Positions 50,091-59,003 of a DNA stretch of 64,000 nt are shown here, one piece after another; position 1 is the first letter of the stretch; every line of letters begins with the position of its first letter. The stretch is from JACDHG01 sp963815295 (lineage in GTDB: Bacteria > Actinomycetota > Actinomycetes > Propionibacteriales > Nocardioidaceae). The DNA lies in contig CAWFFZ010000008.1 in NCBI GenBank assembly GCA_963815295.1, positions 2,108,001 through 2,172,000 of the forward strand, in the 5' to 3' direction. The translations under genes were made by a program, and so were the position numbers. Below the pieces are notes generated by a model. It was not told where the DNA came from. It did no database searches and saw only the letters and a list, made by a program, of their open reading frames with translations.

Positions 50091-51104
50091 GTGCTGGCCT
50101 CTGACGCCTGCCCTGACCCCAGCGACACCCTCTGCACGTACGTCGAAGACGCGACCGGCAACGAGTGGCTCGCCAAAGCCTCGAACTGGCTGATTGCCAA
50201 GCCGCTCTCGATCCTGCTGCTGGTCTTCTTCGCCCTCGTGGTGCGCTGGCTGTTGCACCGAGCGATCGACCGGGTGGCGAAGCGGGCCGCCTCGGGAGCC
50301 ATCCCGGGCATGATCGCCCGCGGCAAGGTGCCACAGATGCTGCTCGAGCAAGGCGCGATCATCGCCGAGCGGCGACAGCAGCGCGCAGACACCATCGGTG
50401 GCCTGCTCAAGAGCATCAGCACCGGCGTCATCGCCACGATCGTGATCTTCATGTTGGTGGCCGAGCTCGGCTACAACATCGGACCGCTGATCGCCAGCGC
50501 CGGCATTATCGGGGTCGCGCTCGGCTTCGGGGCTCAGAGCCTCGTCAAGGACTTCCTCAGCGGCATCTTCATGATCCTCGAGGATCAGTACGGTGTCGGC
50601 GATGTCGTCGACCTCGGGCCCGCCACGGGAACCATCGAAGCGGTCGGACTGCGGGTGACCCGGCTACGCGACGTCAACGGGACTGTTTGGTACGTGCGCA
50701 ACGGGGAGATCCTTGCCGTCGGCAACATGAGCCAGAACTGGGCCCGCACCGTGCTGGACATCCCCGTCGCCTTCTCTGAGAACCTCGAGCGGGTGCGCGG
50801 CATCCTGCGCGAGGTGGCAGACGAGGTCTGGGAAGACGAAGAGTTCCGGCCCGACATCCTCGAGGAGCCAGAGATCTGGGGTGTCGAGCGTTGGGACCCC
50901 GACGGGGTTATCGTCCGCGTCGTACTGAAGACCGCGCCGCTCCAGCAGTGGTCGGTCGCGCGGGAGATGCGCGAACGCATCAAGGACCGTTTCGACGCCG
51001 AAGGTATCGAGATCCCGCTACCGCAGCGGATGATCTGGAACCGCACCGAACCCGCTCCCGCTCCAACCTCTTCACCCGCCACTTCTGCCGATTCTTCCGA
51101 CTGA
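50091..51104 (+). CDS. Mechanosensitive ion channel (MscS family)
   Basis: Stretch-activated channel of 337 residues protecting against osmotic downshock. Helices at ~35-58 and ~108-128 precede the pore helix GPLIASAGIIGVALGFGAQS, then the beta domain GIFMILEDQYGVGDVV and IEAVGLRVTRLRD. The C-terminal alpha-beta domain is present and ends in a Ser/Pro-rich tail. GTG 50091 is the start. It is divergent from the 50000 gene. Confidence 0.94.
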   Translation: MLASDACPDPSDTLCTYVEDATGNEWLAKASNWLIAKPLSILLLVFFALVVRWLLHRAIDRVAKRAASGAIPGMIARGKVPQMLLEQGAIIAERRQQRADTIGGLLKSISTGVIATIVIFMLVAELGYNIGPLIASAGIIGVALGFGAQSLVKDFLSGIFMILEDQYGVGDVVDLGPATGTIEAVGLRVTRLRDVNGTVWYVRNGEILAVGNMSQNWARTVLDIPVAFSENLERVRGILREVADEVWEDEEFRPDILEEPEIWGVERWDPDGVIVRVVLKTAPLQQWSVAREMRERIKDRFDAEGIEIPLPQRMIWNRTEPAPAPTSSPATSADSSD

Positions 51105-51165
51105 GCCCGGCCAGGCGAGCCACACCGACCGGCGGCGCCGCCAGTCGGACGAATCGGAGCGGGGG

Positions 51166-51594
51166 TTAGGTGGCCAGCGCGGCGTCGACCTTGATCGTCG
51201 TACCCGCCAGAGCATTAGACACCGGGCAGCTGTTCTTGGCTTCGTCTGCCGCGGAGGCGAAGTCGTCGCTGCTGACGCCGTCGACCTTTGCCCGGACGGT
51301 CAGTCGGATCTCGGTGATTCCCGTGCCGGGGACGAAGTCGACCTCGGCCTTCGTGTCCACCGCTTGCGGAGGTGTGCCTGCCTTCGTGAGAGCGAGCGAC
51401 AGCGACATGTTGAAGCACGTCGAGTGCGCTGCGGCGATCAGCTCCTCGGGACTGGTGCGGCCCTCCGGCGCTTCGGCGCGAGATGCCCAGGTCACGTCGA
51501 ACTTCCCGATGTTCGACGAGTCGAGGGACACGCTGCCCGCGCCCTCTTTCAGAGAGCCTTCCCAGTGTGCGTTGGCGATGCGAGTCGAAGCCAT
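51166..51594 (-). CDS. OsmC-family peroxiredoxin-like protein
   Basis: A 142-residue OsmC-fold hydroperoxide reductase. Both redox cysteines are present: AAAHSTCFNMSL and NSCPVSNAL, with TSPEELI in between domains. AGGAGG precedes ATG 51594 at ideal spacing, so this start is preferred over 51630. Probably detoxifies organic hydroperoxides. Confidence 0.94.
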   Translation of the reverse strand: MASTRIANAHWEGSLKEGAGSVSLDSSNIGKFDVTWASRAEAPEGRTSPEELIAAAHSTCFNMSLSLALTKAGTPPQAVDTKAEVDFVPGTGITEIRLTVRAKVDGVSSDDFASAADEAKNSCPVSNALAGTTIKVDAALAT

Positions 51595-51705
51595 TGGTCC
51601 TCCTGGTCGATGGGTATGCCGTTCGACCATCCTGCCTGGCCGCTCAAGTCACCGCACGGCGCCACCGCCGTCATCTCGGTCTGTGGGTGTTGAGACAATC
51701 GAGAC

Positions 51706-52110
51706 GTGACGACATCGCAGCAACAGTCCTTCTACGACGCGGTCGGAGGCCACACCACCTTCGAGCGGATCGTGGCGCGCTTCTACGCGGGCGTGGCCGA
51801 GGACCCGGTGCTACGGCCGATCTACCCCGAGGAGGATCTCGCGCCGGCCGCTGAGCGCTTCCGGATGTTTCTCGAGCAGTACTGGGGCGGGCCGACGACG
51901 TACTCCGACACCAGGGGGCACCCTCGTCTTGGTCAGCGCCATGCGCCGTTCGCCGTCACCCCCACCGCGCGTGACCACTGGCTCGGCCACATGCGCGTCG
52001 CCCTCGATGAGTCGGGGATGACACCGGACCAGATCGAAACGTTCTGGGACTACGTCGTCCGGGCCGCGCACTTCCTCGTCAACACGTTCGAAGAGGACGT
52101 CACTCGATGA
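51706..52110 (+). CDS. glbO: Truncated hemoglobin, group II (trHbO)
   Basis: Oxygen-binding heme protein of 134 residues. The proximal His is His79 in GQRHAPFAV, a Tyr lies at the CD1 position (RPIYPEED), and the conserved RMFLEQYWGGP and DHWLGHM (Trp G8) blocks are intact, as in M. tuberculosis trHbO. The start is GTG 51706. Its 3' end overlaps the convergent thioesterase gene by 11 bp. Confidence 0.95.
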   Translation: MTTSQQQSFYDAVGGHTTFERIVARFYAGVAEDPVLRPIYPEEDLAPAAERFRMFLEQYWGGPTTYSDTRGHPRLGQRHAPFAVTPTARDHWLGHMRVALDESGMTPDQIETFWDYVVRAAHFLVNTFEEDVTR

Positions 52111-52528
52111 ATCGTTTGAGCACCGAACGCTCGAGGTCGTTCAGCCGACGCGGTCGGCCTGTGGACAGCTCGACCGGGGCAAGCACCGTCGACGCTCGCC
52201 CGTAGACCGTACGTAAGCCCTCCTCGTCGGCCTCGGCGATCTCGTAGTCGATGGTGAAAGACGCCGCCCCGAGCTTCGAGACCCACATCTCGATCGGGTA
52301 CGGCGCCTGCCGGAACGTCATCGCCCGCCGATAGTCGATCTCCGCCCGGACAACCAGGACGGCATCGGCCAGCCCTTCCGCTCCGCGGTCCGGCGCGTGG
52401 ACGAACAGCATGTCGACGCGGGCCTCTTGCAGGTACTCGAGCCAGGTGACGTTGTTGACGTGCTGGTAGGCATCGAGGTCGGACCAGCGGGGCTTCAGCA
52501 AGAACACGTGTCGGGTCACGCGCTTCAT
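52100..52528 (-). CDS. Hotdog-fold acyl-CoA thioesterase (YbgC/FcbC-like)
   Basis: A 142-residue thioesterase. The 4-hydroxybenzoyl-CoA thioesterase-type motif is RWSDLDAYQHVNNVTWLEYL, with the catalytic Asp and His-Val-Asn. ATG 52528 starts MKRVTRHVF; ATG/GTG further upstream would enter the divergent thiolase promoter. It is divergent from the thiolase gene 44 bp away, which may imply joint control of acyl-CoA turnover. Confidence 0.92.
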   Translation of the reverse strand: MKRVTRHVFLLKPRWSDLDAYQHVNNVTWLEYLQEARVDMLFVHAPDRGAEGLADAVLVVRAEIDYRRAMTFRQAPYPIEMWVSKLGAASFTIDYEIAEADEEGLRTVYGRASTVLAPVELSTGRPRRLNDLERSVLKRFIE

Positions 52529-52572
52529 CCTGACAGTAGGCTGGCGAGACCGCCCGAGCGCCCGGAGGACCA

Positions 52573-53790
52573 ATGCCAGAAGCCGTCATCGTCGCCACCG
52601 CACGCTCACCCATCGGCCGCGCTGGCAAGGGATCGCTGGTGGATTGTCGGCCCGACGATCTAGCGGCTGCAATGGTTTCGGCGGTCCTGGCCAAGGTGCC
52701 CGAGCTCGATCCCGTCAACATCGACGACCTGATGCTCGGCTGCGGGCTGCCCGGCGGTGAGCAGGGCTTCAACATGGCCCGAGTTGTTGCAGTTCTGCTC
52801 GGCTATGACCACCTTCCCGGCACCACCGTCACTCGCTACTGTGCGTCGAGCGTGCAGACGTCCCGGATGGCGTTCCACGCGATCAAGGCCGGTGAAGGTG
52901 ACGTGTTCATCTCCGCCGGCGTCGAGACCGTCTCGCGTTTCGTCAACGGCAGCTCCGACAGCCACCCCGGCACGCAGAATCCGGCCTTCGACCACGCCCG
53001 CGCCCGGACGAAGGAGGCGGCCGAAGGCGGGAAGGGACTCTGGTTCGACCCGCGACCCGACGGGATACTCCCCGACATCTACATCCCGATGGGCCAAACC
53101 GCGGAGAACCTCGCGCAGTCGCGAGGCATCAGCCGCCGAGAGCTCGATGAGTTCGGCGTCCGTAGCCAGAACCTCGCCGAGAAGGCCATCGCCGCCGGTT
53201 TCTGGGCACGCGAGATCGTGCCCGTGACCCGTCCGGACGGCCAAGTTGTCAGTCAGGACGACGGTCCGCGCCCTGGAGTGACGTATGACGCCGTGTCCCA
53301 GCTCAAGCCGGTGTTCCGACCCGACGGGCTGGTAACCGCAGGCAACTGCTGTCCGCTCAACGACGGCGCAGCCGCCGTCGTCATCATGAGCGACACCCGG
53401 GCTGCCGAGCTCGGCGTCACCCCCCTCGCCCGCATCGTGTCGACCGGGGTCAGTGCGCTGTCGCCGGAGATCATGGGTCTTGGTCCGGTGGCGGCCAGCA
53501 AACAGGCACTTGCCCGCGCCGGGATGACGATCGACGACATCGACCTCGTCGAGATCAACGAGGCGTTCGCCGCCCAGGTCGTGCCGTCATACCAAGACCT
53601 CGGCATCGACATCGACAAGCTCAACGTCAACGGCGGCGCGATCGCAGTCGGCCACCCGTTCGGCATGACCGGAGCCCGCTTGCAGGCGACGATGCTGAAC
53701 TCGCTCGACTTCCATGACAAGTCCACCGGGCTCATCACGATGTGCGTAGGTGGTGGTCAGGGTATGGCGATGGTGGTGGAGCGCCTCTGA
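52573..53790 (+). CDS. Acetyl-CoA acetyltransferase (thiolase)
   Basis: Thiolase of 405 residues that cleaves or forms 3-ketoacyl-CoA. Nucleophile Cys90 is in TRYCASSVQT, the base His in GGAIAVGHPFGMTGAR and the second Cys in TMCVGGGQG; EINEAFAAQ is conserved. GGAGG precedes ATG 52573. No other beta-oxidation genes are nearby, so degradative versus biosynthetic use is undecided. Confidence 0.94.
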   Translation: MPEAVIVATARSPIGRAGKGSLVDCRPDDLAAAMVSAVLAKVPELDPVNIDDLMLGCGLPGGEQGFNMARVVAVLLGYDHLPGTTVTRYCASSVQTSRMAFHAIKAGEGDVFISAGVETVSRFVNGSSDSHPGTQNPAFDHARARTKEAAEGGKGLWFDPRPDGILPDIYIPMGQTAENLAQSRGISRRELDEFGVRSQNLAEKAIAAGFWAREIVPVTRPDGQVVSQDDGPRPGVTYDAVSQLKPVFRPDGLVTAGNCCPLNDGAAAVVIMSDTRAAELGVTPLARIVSTGVSALSPEIMGLGPVAASKQALARAGMTIDDIDLVEINEAFAAQVVPSYQDLGIDIDKLNVNGGAIAVGHPFGMTGARLQATMLNSLDFHDKSTGLITMCVGGGQGMAMVVERL

Positions 53791-53821
53791 CCCGGGGCAA
53801 CCCCCGGGCCGGGGACTCTGG

Positions 53822-54379
53822 TCAGGCAGCCTCGGCCTGCAGGACAGCCTCGACCGCGATGACGACGTTGATCTTGTCGCCGATCATTACCTTGTCACCG
53901 TCGAGTGGGATGTTGAAGTTCACGCCCCACTCCTTGCGGCTAATCGTGGTCGTGCCTTCGAAGCCCACGCGGCTGCCGCCCCACGGGTCGCGGCCGGCGC
54001 CGAGATAGTCGAGGTTCAGCTCGACGGGCTTGGTGACGTCCTTGATCGTGAGATCGCCGGTGGCCACCAGCTTGTCGCCAACCTGCCGGACACCGTGGCT
54101 GGTGAACGTCATCTTCGGTGTCTCTTCGACGGAGAAGAAGTCGGCGGACCGGAGGTGCTTGTCGCGGTCGGTGCTTCGGGTGTCCACCGAGCTGAGCTCG
54201 ATGCGGGCTTCGACGGACGACTCCAACGGGTCGTCGGCAATGGTGACGGTTCCCTCGAAGTCCTTGAACTGGCCGCGGACCTTGCTCATCAGGTGGCGAA
54301 CGGTGAAGCCGACCTCGGAGTGGGACGGGTCGATCGCGTAGGTGCCGGGGACTAGGCCTTCGAACTGCGTGGTGCTCAT
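53822..54379 (-). CDS. YceI-family lipid-binding protein
   Basis: A 185-residue YceI lipocalin-like barrel: GTYAIDPSHSEVGFTVRHLM near the N-terminus, HLRSADFFSVEETPKMTF and GDLTIKDVTKPV in the core. No signal peptide is seen, so it is cytoplasmic, and probably binds an isoprenoid or fatty amide. It is divergent from a MarR regulator with a perfect palindrome between them, so it is likely repressed by that protein. Confidence 0.93.
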   Translation of the reverse strand: MSTTQFEGLVPGTYAIDPSHSEVGFTVRHLMSKVRGQFKDFEGTVTIADDPLESSVEARIELSSVDTRSTDRDKHLRSADFFSVEETPKMTFTSHGVRQVGDKLVATGDLTIKDVTKPVELNLDYLGAGRDPWGGSRVGFEGTTTISRKEWGVNFNIPLDGDKVMIGDKINVVIAVEAVLQAEAA

Positions 54380-54431
54380 GGGTGCTCCTCTAATTTAGCT
54401 TTCAACTTCTTGCTGACAGCATAGGAGAACG

Positions 54432-54449
54432 TAGTTGAAGAGTCAACTA
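54432..54449. promoter_or_regulatory. Predicted MarR operator
   Basis: TAGTTGA-AGAG-TCAACTA is a perfect 7-bp inverted repeat in the 90-bp gap between divergent yceI and marR genes. A partial match (TTTCAACTT) lies at about 54399, nearer yceI. Size and position suit a MarR dimer site controlling both genes. Confidence 0.75.
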
Positions 54450-54469
54450 TTCCAGGCTATGATCCGGGG

Positions 54470-54952
54470 ATGACGACACGGTGGCTCGAAGATGGCCAAC
54501 AGCGCGCGTGGCGCGCCTACCTCGTCGGGACGACGCTCCTGATGGAGCGGCTTGACCGCGATCTACGCGAACACGGTCTGTCACTCCCAGAGTACGAGAT
54601 TCTCGTCCGATTGTCCGAAGCACCCGAGCGGCGGCTTCGGATGGCCGAGCTCGCCGATTCGGTGAAAAACTCCCGCAGTCGCATCACTCACACGATCGCT
54701 CGTATGGAGCGCGCCGAACTCGTTGACCGCGCCCAGTGCCCGTCCGACGGCCGTGGTGTCTACGCTCACCTCACCGATGCCGGCGTTCGTAAGCTCGTCG
54801 CTGTCGCTCCCGTTCACGTCAAGTCGGTGCGCGCGGCTCTGATCGACGTGATCGACCCCGATGACCTTGTTGCCGTCGGCCGCGCGTTCGGCGCGGTTGC
54901 CGACACCCTCGAGACGGGGCGCCCCGATCCGATCCTCAGGGCTGCGGGTTAG
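54470..54952 (+). CDS. MarR-family transcriptional regulator
   Basis: A 160-residue winged-helix regulator: LPEYEILVRLSEAPERRLRM, ELADSVKNSRSRITHTI (recognition helix) and the wing AQCPSDGRGVYAHLTD, with dimerisation helices at both ends. It starts 20 bp after the palindrome and probably represses itself and yceI until a ligand binds. It converges on ettA. Confidence 0.94.
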   Translation: MTTRWLEDGQQRAWRAYLVGTTLLMERLDRDLREHGLSLPEYEILVRLSEAPERRLRMAELADSVKNSRSRITHTIARMERAELVDRAQCPSDGRGVYAHLTDAGVRKLVAVAPVHVKSVRAALIDVIDPDDLVAVGRAFGAVADTLETGRPDPILRAAG

Positions 54953-54964
54953 CTAACCGTCGCG

Positions 54965-56647
54965 TCAGTCGCGCGTGAGCCGGCGGTGTGTCACCCGGTG
55001 CGGGCGGGCGGCTTCGATGCCGAGGCGCTCGATCTTGTTGGTCTCGTAGTCGGCGAAGTTGCCCTCGAACCAGAACCATTGCGCCGGGTCTTCGTCGTTT
55101 CCTTCCCAGGCGAGGATGTGCGTCGCCACCCGGTCGAGGAACCAGCGATCGTGGGATACGACCACAGCGCAGCCGGGGAAGTCGAGCAGGGCATCCTCGA
55201 GTGACTGCAGCGTCTCGACGTCGAGGTCATTGGTGGGCTCGTCGAGCAGCAACAAGTTGCCGCCCATCTTCAGTGTCAGCGCGAGATTGAGCCGGTTGCG
55301 CTCGCCGCCGGACAAGATCCCGGCCCGCTTCTGCTGGTCGGGTCCCTTGAACCCGAACGACGCAATGTAGGCACGGCTCGGCATCTCGAAGTTTGCGACC
55401 TTGATGTGGTCGAGCCCGTCGGAGACGACCTCCCAGACGTTCTTGTTGGGGTCGATACCGCCGCGGCTCTGGTCGACGTACGAGATCTTGACCGTCTCGC
55501 CCACCTGGAGGTCTCCCCCGTCGGGTGCCTCCTCGCCGGTGATCATGCGGAACAAGGTGGTCTTGCCGACCCCGTTCGGTCCGACCACACCAACGATGCC
55601 GGCGCGCGGCAGGCTGAAGCTCTGGTCGTGCATCAGCAGGCGGTCGCCGTAGCCCTTGGTCAACCCGTGCGACTCCAACACCACGTCGCCAAGCCGTGGC
55701 CCGGCTGGGATGTTGATCTCGGCCAGGTCGAACTTGCGGTTGCGCTCTGCCTCGGACGCGAGCTCCTCATAGCGGGAGAGGCGGGACTTGCTCTTCGCCT
55801 GGCGCGCCTTGGGGTTCGAGCGCACCCACTCGAGCTCGCGCTCCAAGATGCGCTGACGCTTGGCATCCTTGCGTCCTTCGACGACGAGCCGCTGCCGCTT
55901 CGTCTCGAGGTACGTCGTGTAGTTGCCTTCGTAGGGGTGGGTCTTGCCACGGTCGAGCTCGAGAATCCACTGCGCCACGTTGTCGAGGAAGTACCGGTCG
56001 TGAGTGATGGCAAGGACGCAGCCGGGGTAGGCGCCGAGGTGTTGCTCCAGCCACTGGACACTCTCCGCGTCGAGGTGGTTAGTGGGCTCGTCAAGCAGCA
56101 ACAGGTCGGGCTGCTGGAGCAACAGCTTGCACAGGGCGACTCTGCGGCGTTCGCCCCCGCTGAGCCGGTCAACGGGCCAGTCCGAGGGCGGGCAGCGCAG
56201 TGCGTCCATCGCCTGCTCGAGCCGCGAGTCCATGTCCCAGGCGCTCGCGTGGTCGAGGTCAGTCTGCAGGTCTCCCATCTCAGCCAACAACGTGTCGTAG
56301 TCGGCATCCGGGTCGGCCAGCTCGGCGGAGATCTCGTTGTAGCGCTCGAGCTGGCGCTTCACCGTGCCGAAGGCTTCTTCGACGTTCTCGAGCACGGTCT
56401 TGCCCTCGGTGAGCGGTGGCTCCTGCAGCAGGATGCCAACGGTGGCGTCGGGGTCCTTGATCGCGTCACCGTTGGAAGGCTGGTCGAGCCCCGCCATGAT
56501 CTTGAACAACGTCGACTTGCCGGTGCCGTTCGGCCCCACAACCCCGATCTTTGCCCCATGCAGGAAGGACAAGGTCACGTTGTCAAGGACCACCTTGTCG
56601 CCGTGGGCCTTGCGCACGTTGCGCAGCGTAAAAACGTAGTCAGCCAT
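54965..56647 (-). CDS. ettA: Energy-dependent translational throttle protein EttA (ABC-F)
   Basis: Soluble ABC-F ATPase that binds the ribosomal E site, 560 residues. Two nucleotide-binding domains have Walker A GPNGTGKST (38-46) and GPNGVGKTT, signature LSGGERRRVAL and LSGGERNRLNL, and Walker B LLLLDEPTNHLD/TNDLD. The arm and linker (EWVRSNPKARQAKSKSRLSR) are those of EttA. In Mycobacterium the counterpart (Rv2477c) is also next to ssb. Confidence 0.96.
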   Translation of the reverse strand: MADYVFTLRNVRKAHGDKVVLDNVTLSFLHGAKIGVVGPNGTGKSTLFKIMAGLDQPSNGDAIKDPDATVGILLQEPPLTEGKTVLENVEEAFGTVKRQLERYNEISAELADPDADYDTLLAEMGDLQTDLDHASAWDMDSRLEQAMDALRCPPSDWPVDRLSGGERRRVALCKLLLQQPDLLLLDEPTNHLDAESVQWLEQHLGAYPGCVLAITHDRYFLDNVAQWILELDRGKTHPYEGNYTTYLETKRQRLVVEGRKDAKRQRILERELEWVRSNPKARQAKSKSRLSRYEELASEAERNRKFDLAEINIPAGPRLGDVVLESHGLTKGYGDRLLMHDQSFSLPRAGIVGVVGPNGVGKTTLFRMITGEEAPDGGDLQVGETVKISYVDQSRGGIDPNKNVWEVVSDGLDHIKVANFEMPSRAYIASFGFKGPDQQKRAGILSGGERNRLNLALTLKMGGNLLLLDEPTNDLDVETLQSLEDALLDFPGCAVVVSHDRWFLDRVATHILAWEGNDEDPAQWFWFEGNFADYETNKIERLGIEAARPHRVTHRRLTRD

Positions 56648-56736
56648 AGCCGTGAAGCCTACGTGGCAGAGTGCCCTGCCAAAAATCGGCGCAGCCTGAA
56701 ATCGGCGCAGTCAACCGGCGCAGCGGATCAGAGTCG

Positions 56737-57222
56737 TCAGGAGGCGTCCTTCAGCCGGACCCGCTCCGCTGGTTCGTCGAAGCTGACCGCCGCCGGCGCG
56801 GCCTCAATCTCCTGGACGGCCGCTCGGGCCTCCTGCGAGTCGTCATTAGCCACCGGTGTCGGTCGCGGGGTCTTGCGGAACTTGCTCACGCCGCGGGCAA
56901 GGTCATGGCCCACGCTGACGGCCTCGAGGACGAAACGCGAGTTGTGCACATCGTCCTTGGTCCACTCCTCCGTCTTCAGCTTGCCGACTACGACGACGGG
57001 GTCACCTCGGCGGATCGAGTCGCGCACATGCAGCGCAAGCATCCGCCAGCACTGCACAGTGATCCAGCTCGTGGTGCCGTCGACGTACTGGCCCTTGCCG
57101 CGATCCCAACGACGCGGCGTGTGGGCCAGCCGGAACGTGCTCAGGTCGGTGCCGCTACCCACCCTGCGGTAGTCGACGTCCGTGCCCACATGGCCGACGA
57201 TGTTCAAGGCGATGTCTGTCAT
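56737..57222 (-). CDS. Single-stranded DNA-binding protein (second ssb)
   Basis: OB-fold protein of 161 residues: NIVGHVGTDVDYRRVG, FRLAHTPRRW and ITVQCWRMLALHVRDSIRRGD, with VVVVGKLKTEEW closing the fold. The C-terminus lacks the acidic DDDIPF-type tip of canonical SSB, so it is probably the SsbB-like paralogue (Rv2478c position) with a specialised role. Confidence 0.9.
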   Translation of the reverse strand: MTDIALNIVGHVGTDVDYRRVGSGTDLSTFRLAHTPRRWDRGKGQYVDGTTSWITVQCWRMLALHVRDSIRRGDPVVVVGKLKTEEWTKDDVHNSRFVLEAVSVGHDLARGVSKFRKTPRPTPVANDDSQEARAAVQEIEAAPAAVSFDEPAERVRLKDAS

Positions 57223-57338
57223 CCAGTCCTCCTGTCCCTGGCGAGTCAGACCAGGGTGCAGTGCCCAGCGGCTGTCGAGGCAGTGCTCGGACCTAGCCTG
57301 TGTATGGCGCCGGAGCCCTCACAGGCTGGGGAAAAACA

Positions 57339-59003
57339 TCAGCGAGCCAAAGCCACCGCGAGGCCGTCACGGCACAGGTTGTATGCCGCCACCTCTGCCC
57401 TCATTGGCTCCACGACCAGCTCATCGCAGACCTCGGCGATTGAGCCGCGCAGCCGCGCGTCAGCGCGCAACGCTCTCCGGCGCGCGGACACCTTCGCGGC
57501 AAACCGGCATCCGACTGCGACGACGATCCCGAGGACGACACCGCCGATGAGCATCAGCGTGGGTAGCGGCAGGTCTCCCCAGCGGACCATGGATGGCTCG
57601 GGCAGTTGCAGGTAGGACATGACTGCAAGCACCCCGAGCCACAGGCCTCCGACCAACGCGACGGAGAACAACAACCACTGGAGAAGCCGCACCATCCCCC
57701 ACCAGAGCGGGGTCCTCGACACACCAAGTTCGGCATTGGCGACTGCCTTGTCGAGACCGTCAGCGAAGTCGTCAAGCCGGGAGACCGAAGCCGTGCGGAC
57801 CGCCGTCGCCCATGGTTTGGCCATTCCCCTCGTCACGTCGTCAGCAACAGCGCGGACGGCACCATCGACCCGCGCGCGCTGAACAGACGACGGCCGCGGG
57901 ATCGACGTCCGAGACACATGCGTAGAAGGGCGTTCGCCCGCCTGGGTGACCAAGTCGAGGTGGAGCCGGCGTAGCGGATCGGGCTTGAACCGGGAGAACC
58001 ACTTCGTCACCGGCCAACCTGTTGCCTGCTTCGCCCGCAGCAGCGAGGCGGCCGCGATCGCTTCGACCACGACCGGAACTCCGGCCGCATCTGCACAGGC
58101 GTCGAGGAGCTCCACGCGACCGGCAACAGCGAGGTCGCCTGGCCTCGCGTCACCCGTCTGGTCCGCCAGCCGCTCCGCCACCGCGTGAACGTCAGCAGCG
58201 AGGCGAGCGCGGGCGTCCTTCTTCTCGGCCACCTTCGTGACGATCAAGGCGCGCAAGTCGGCGAGGCCGTCTCCACGTGCGGCAGAGGTGGCAATGACCG
58301 GCACTCCCCCGAGCCCGTCGATCTCCACGAGCCGGCGTACGTCGGAGAGCGTCTCTTCTACCGAGTCGGCGGGAAGCTCGTCGACGTGGTTGAGGAGCAT
58401 CACCATGACGTCGGCGTGGCCACTGAGCGGCTTCAGGAATCGGTTGTGGACCGCGGCATCGGCGTACTTCTGCGGGTCCAGCACCCACACGAGTACGTCG
58501 GCGAGCTTGACCAGCCGCTCGACCTCCAGGTGGTGAGAGACCTCGGTCGAGTCGTGGTCGGGGAGGTCAAGGAGCACCAGCCCGTGCAGGTCGCGGTCTT
58601 CCTGCGACTCGTCGAGCATGCCGAGACGGTCGATCTGGTGACGCTTGGGGATTTCCAGCCAGTCGAGCAGCTCGGCCGCACCCTCGGGGCCCCAGGCGCA
58701 CGCAAGCGCCCATGACGTCGTCGGGCGCCGCGACCCCACGGCCGCCAGGTCTAGCCCGCACAGTTCATTGAACAGCGACGACTTGCCAGACCCGGTGGCA
58801 CCGGCCAGCGCTACCACCGTGTGGTCGGCCGACAGCCGCAGACGTGCAGCGGCACGTTCGACCACTTCATGGCTCTGCGCTACCAGCTCCGGGTCGAGGC
58901 GTCCGCGTGCGGCCTCGACAGCGCGCTGCAGGCCTTCGACCCGGGTGACGACGTCGGTCGGGCGCCCGGTGACTTTGCGAATTCTCTCGACGAGAGCGCT
59001 CAT
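57339..59003 (-). CDS. Dynamin-like GTPase, second of pair (YfjP/DynB-like)
   Basis: Membrane-associated GTPase of 554 residues. P-loop GATGSGKSS at 68-76, switch/G3 in LLDLPDHDST, G4 in LLNHVDEL. Two hydrophobic helices (~440-465 and ~480-505) sit near the C-terminus. ATG 59003 overlaps the first GTPase stop as ATGA. Such tandem pairs in actinobacteria (DynA/DynB of Streptomyces) act in membrane remodelling at division septa; assignment here is by architecture. Confidence 0.88.
   Translation of the reverse strand: MSALVERIRKVTGRPTDVVTRVEGLQRAVEAARGRLDPELVAQSHEVVERAAARLRLSADHTVVALAGATGSGKSSLFNELCGLDLAAVGSRRPTTSWALACAWGPEGAAELLDWLEIPKRHQIDRLGMLDESQEDRDLHGLVLLDLPDHDSTEVSHHLEVERLVKLADVLVWVLDPQKYADAAVHNRFLKPLSGHADVMVMLLNHVDELPADSVEETLSDVRRLVEIDGLGGVPVIATSAARGDGLADLRALIVTKVAEKKDARARLAADVHAVAERLADQTGDARPGDLAVAGRVELLDACADAAGVPVVVEAIAAASLLRAKQATGWPVTKWFSRFKPDPLRRLHLDLVTQAGERPSTHVSRTSIPRPSSVQRARVDGAVRAVADDVTRGMAKPWATAVRTASVSRLDDFADGLDKAVANAELGVSRTPLWWGMVRLLQWLLFSVALVGGLWLGVLAVMSYLQLPEPSMVRWGDLPLPTLMLIGGVVLGIVVAVGCRFAAKVSARRRALRADARLRGSIAEVCDELVVEPMRAEVAAYNLCRDGLAVALAR

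Noticed and set aside
55406..57172. Long plus-strand open frame antisense to ettA and ssb
   Set aside because: Crosses two well-supported genes and reads as low-complexity antisense sequence.
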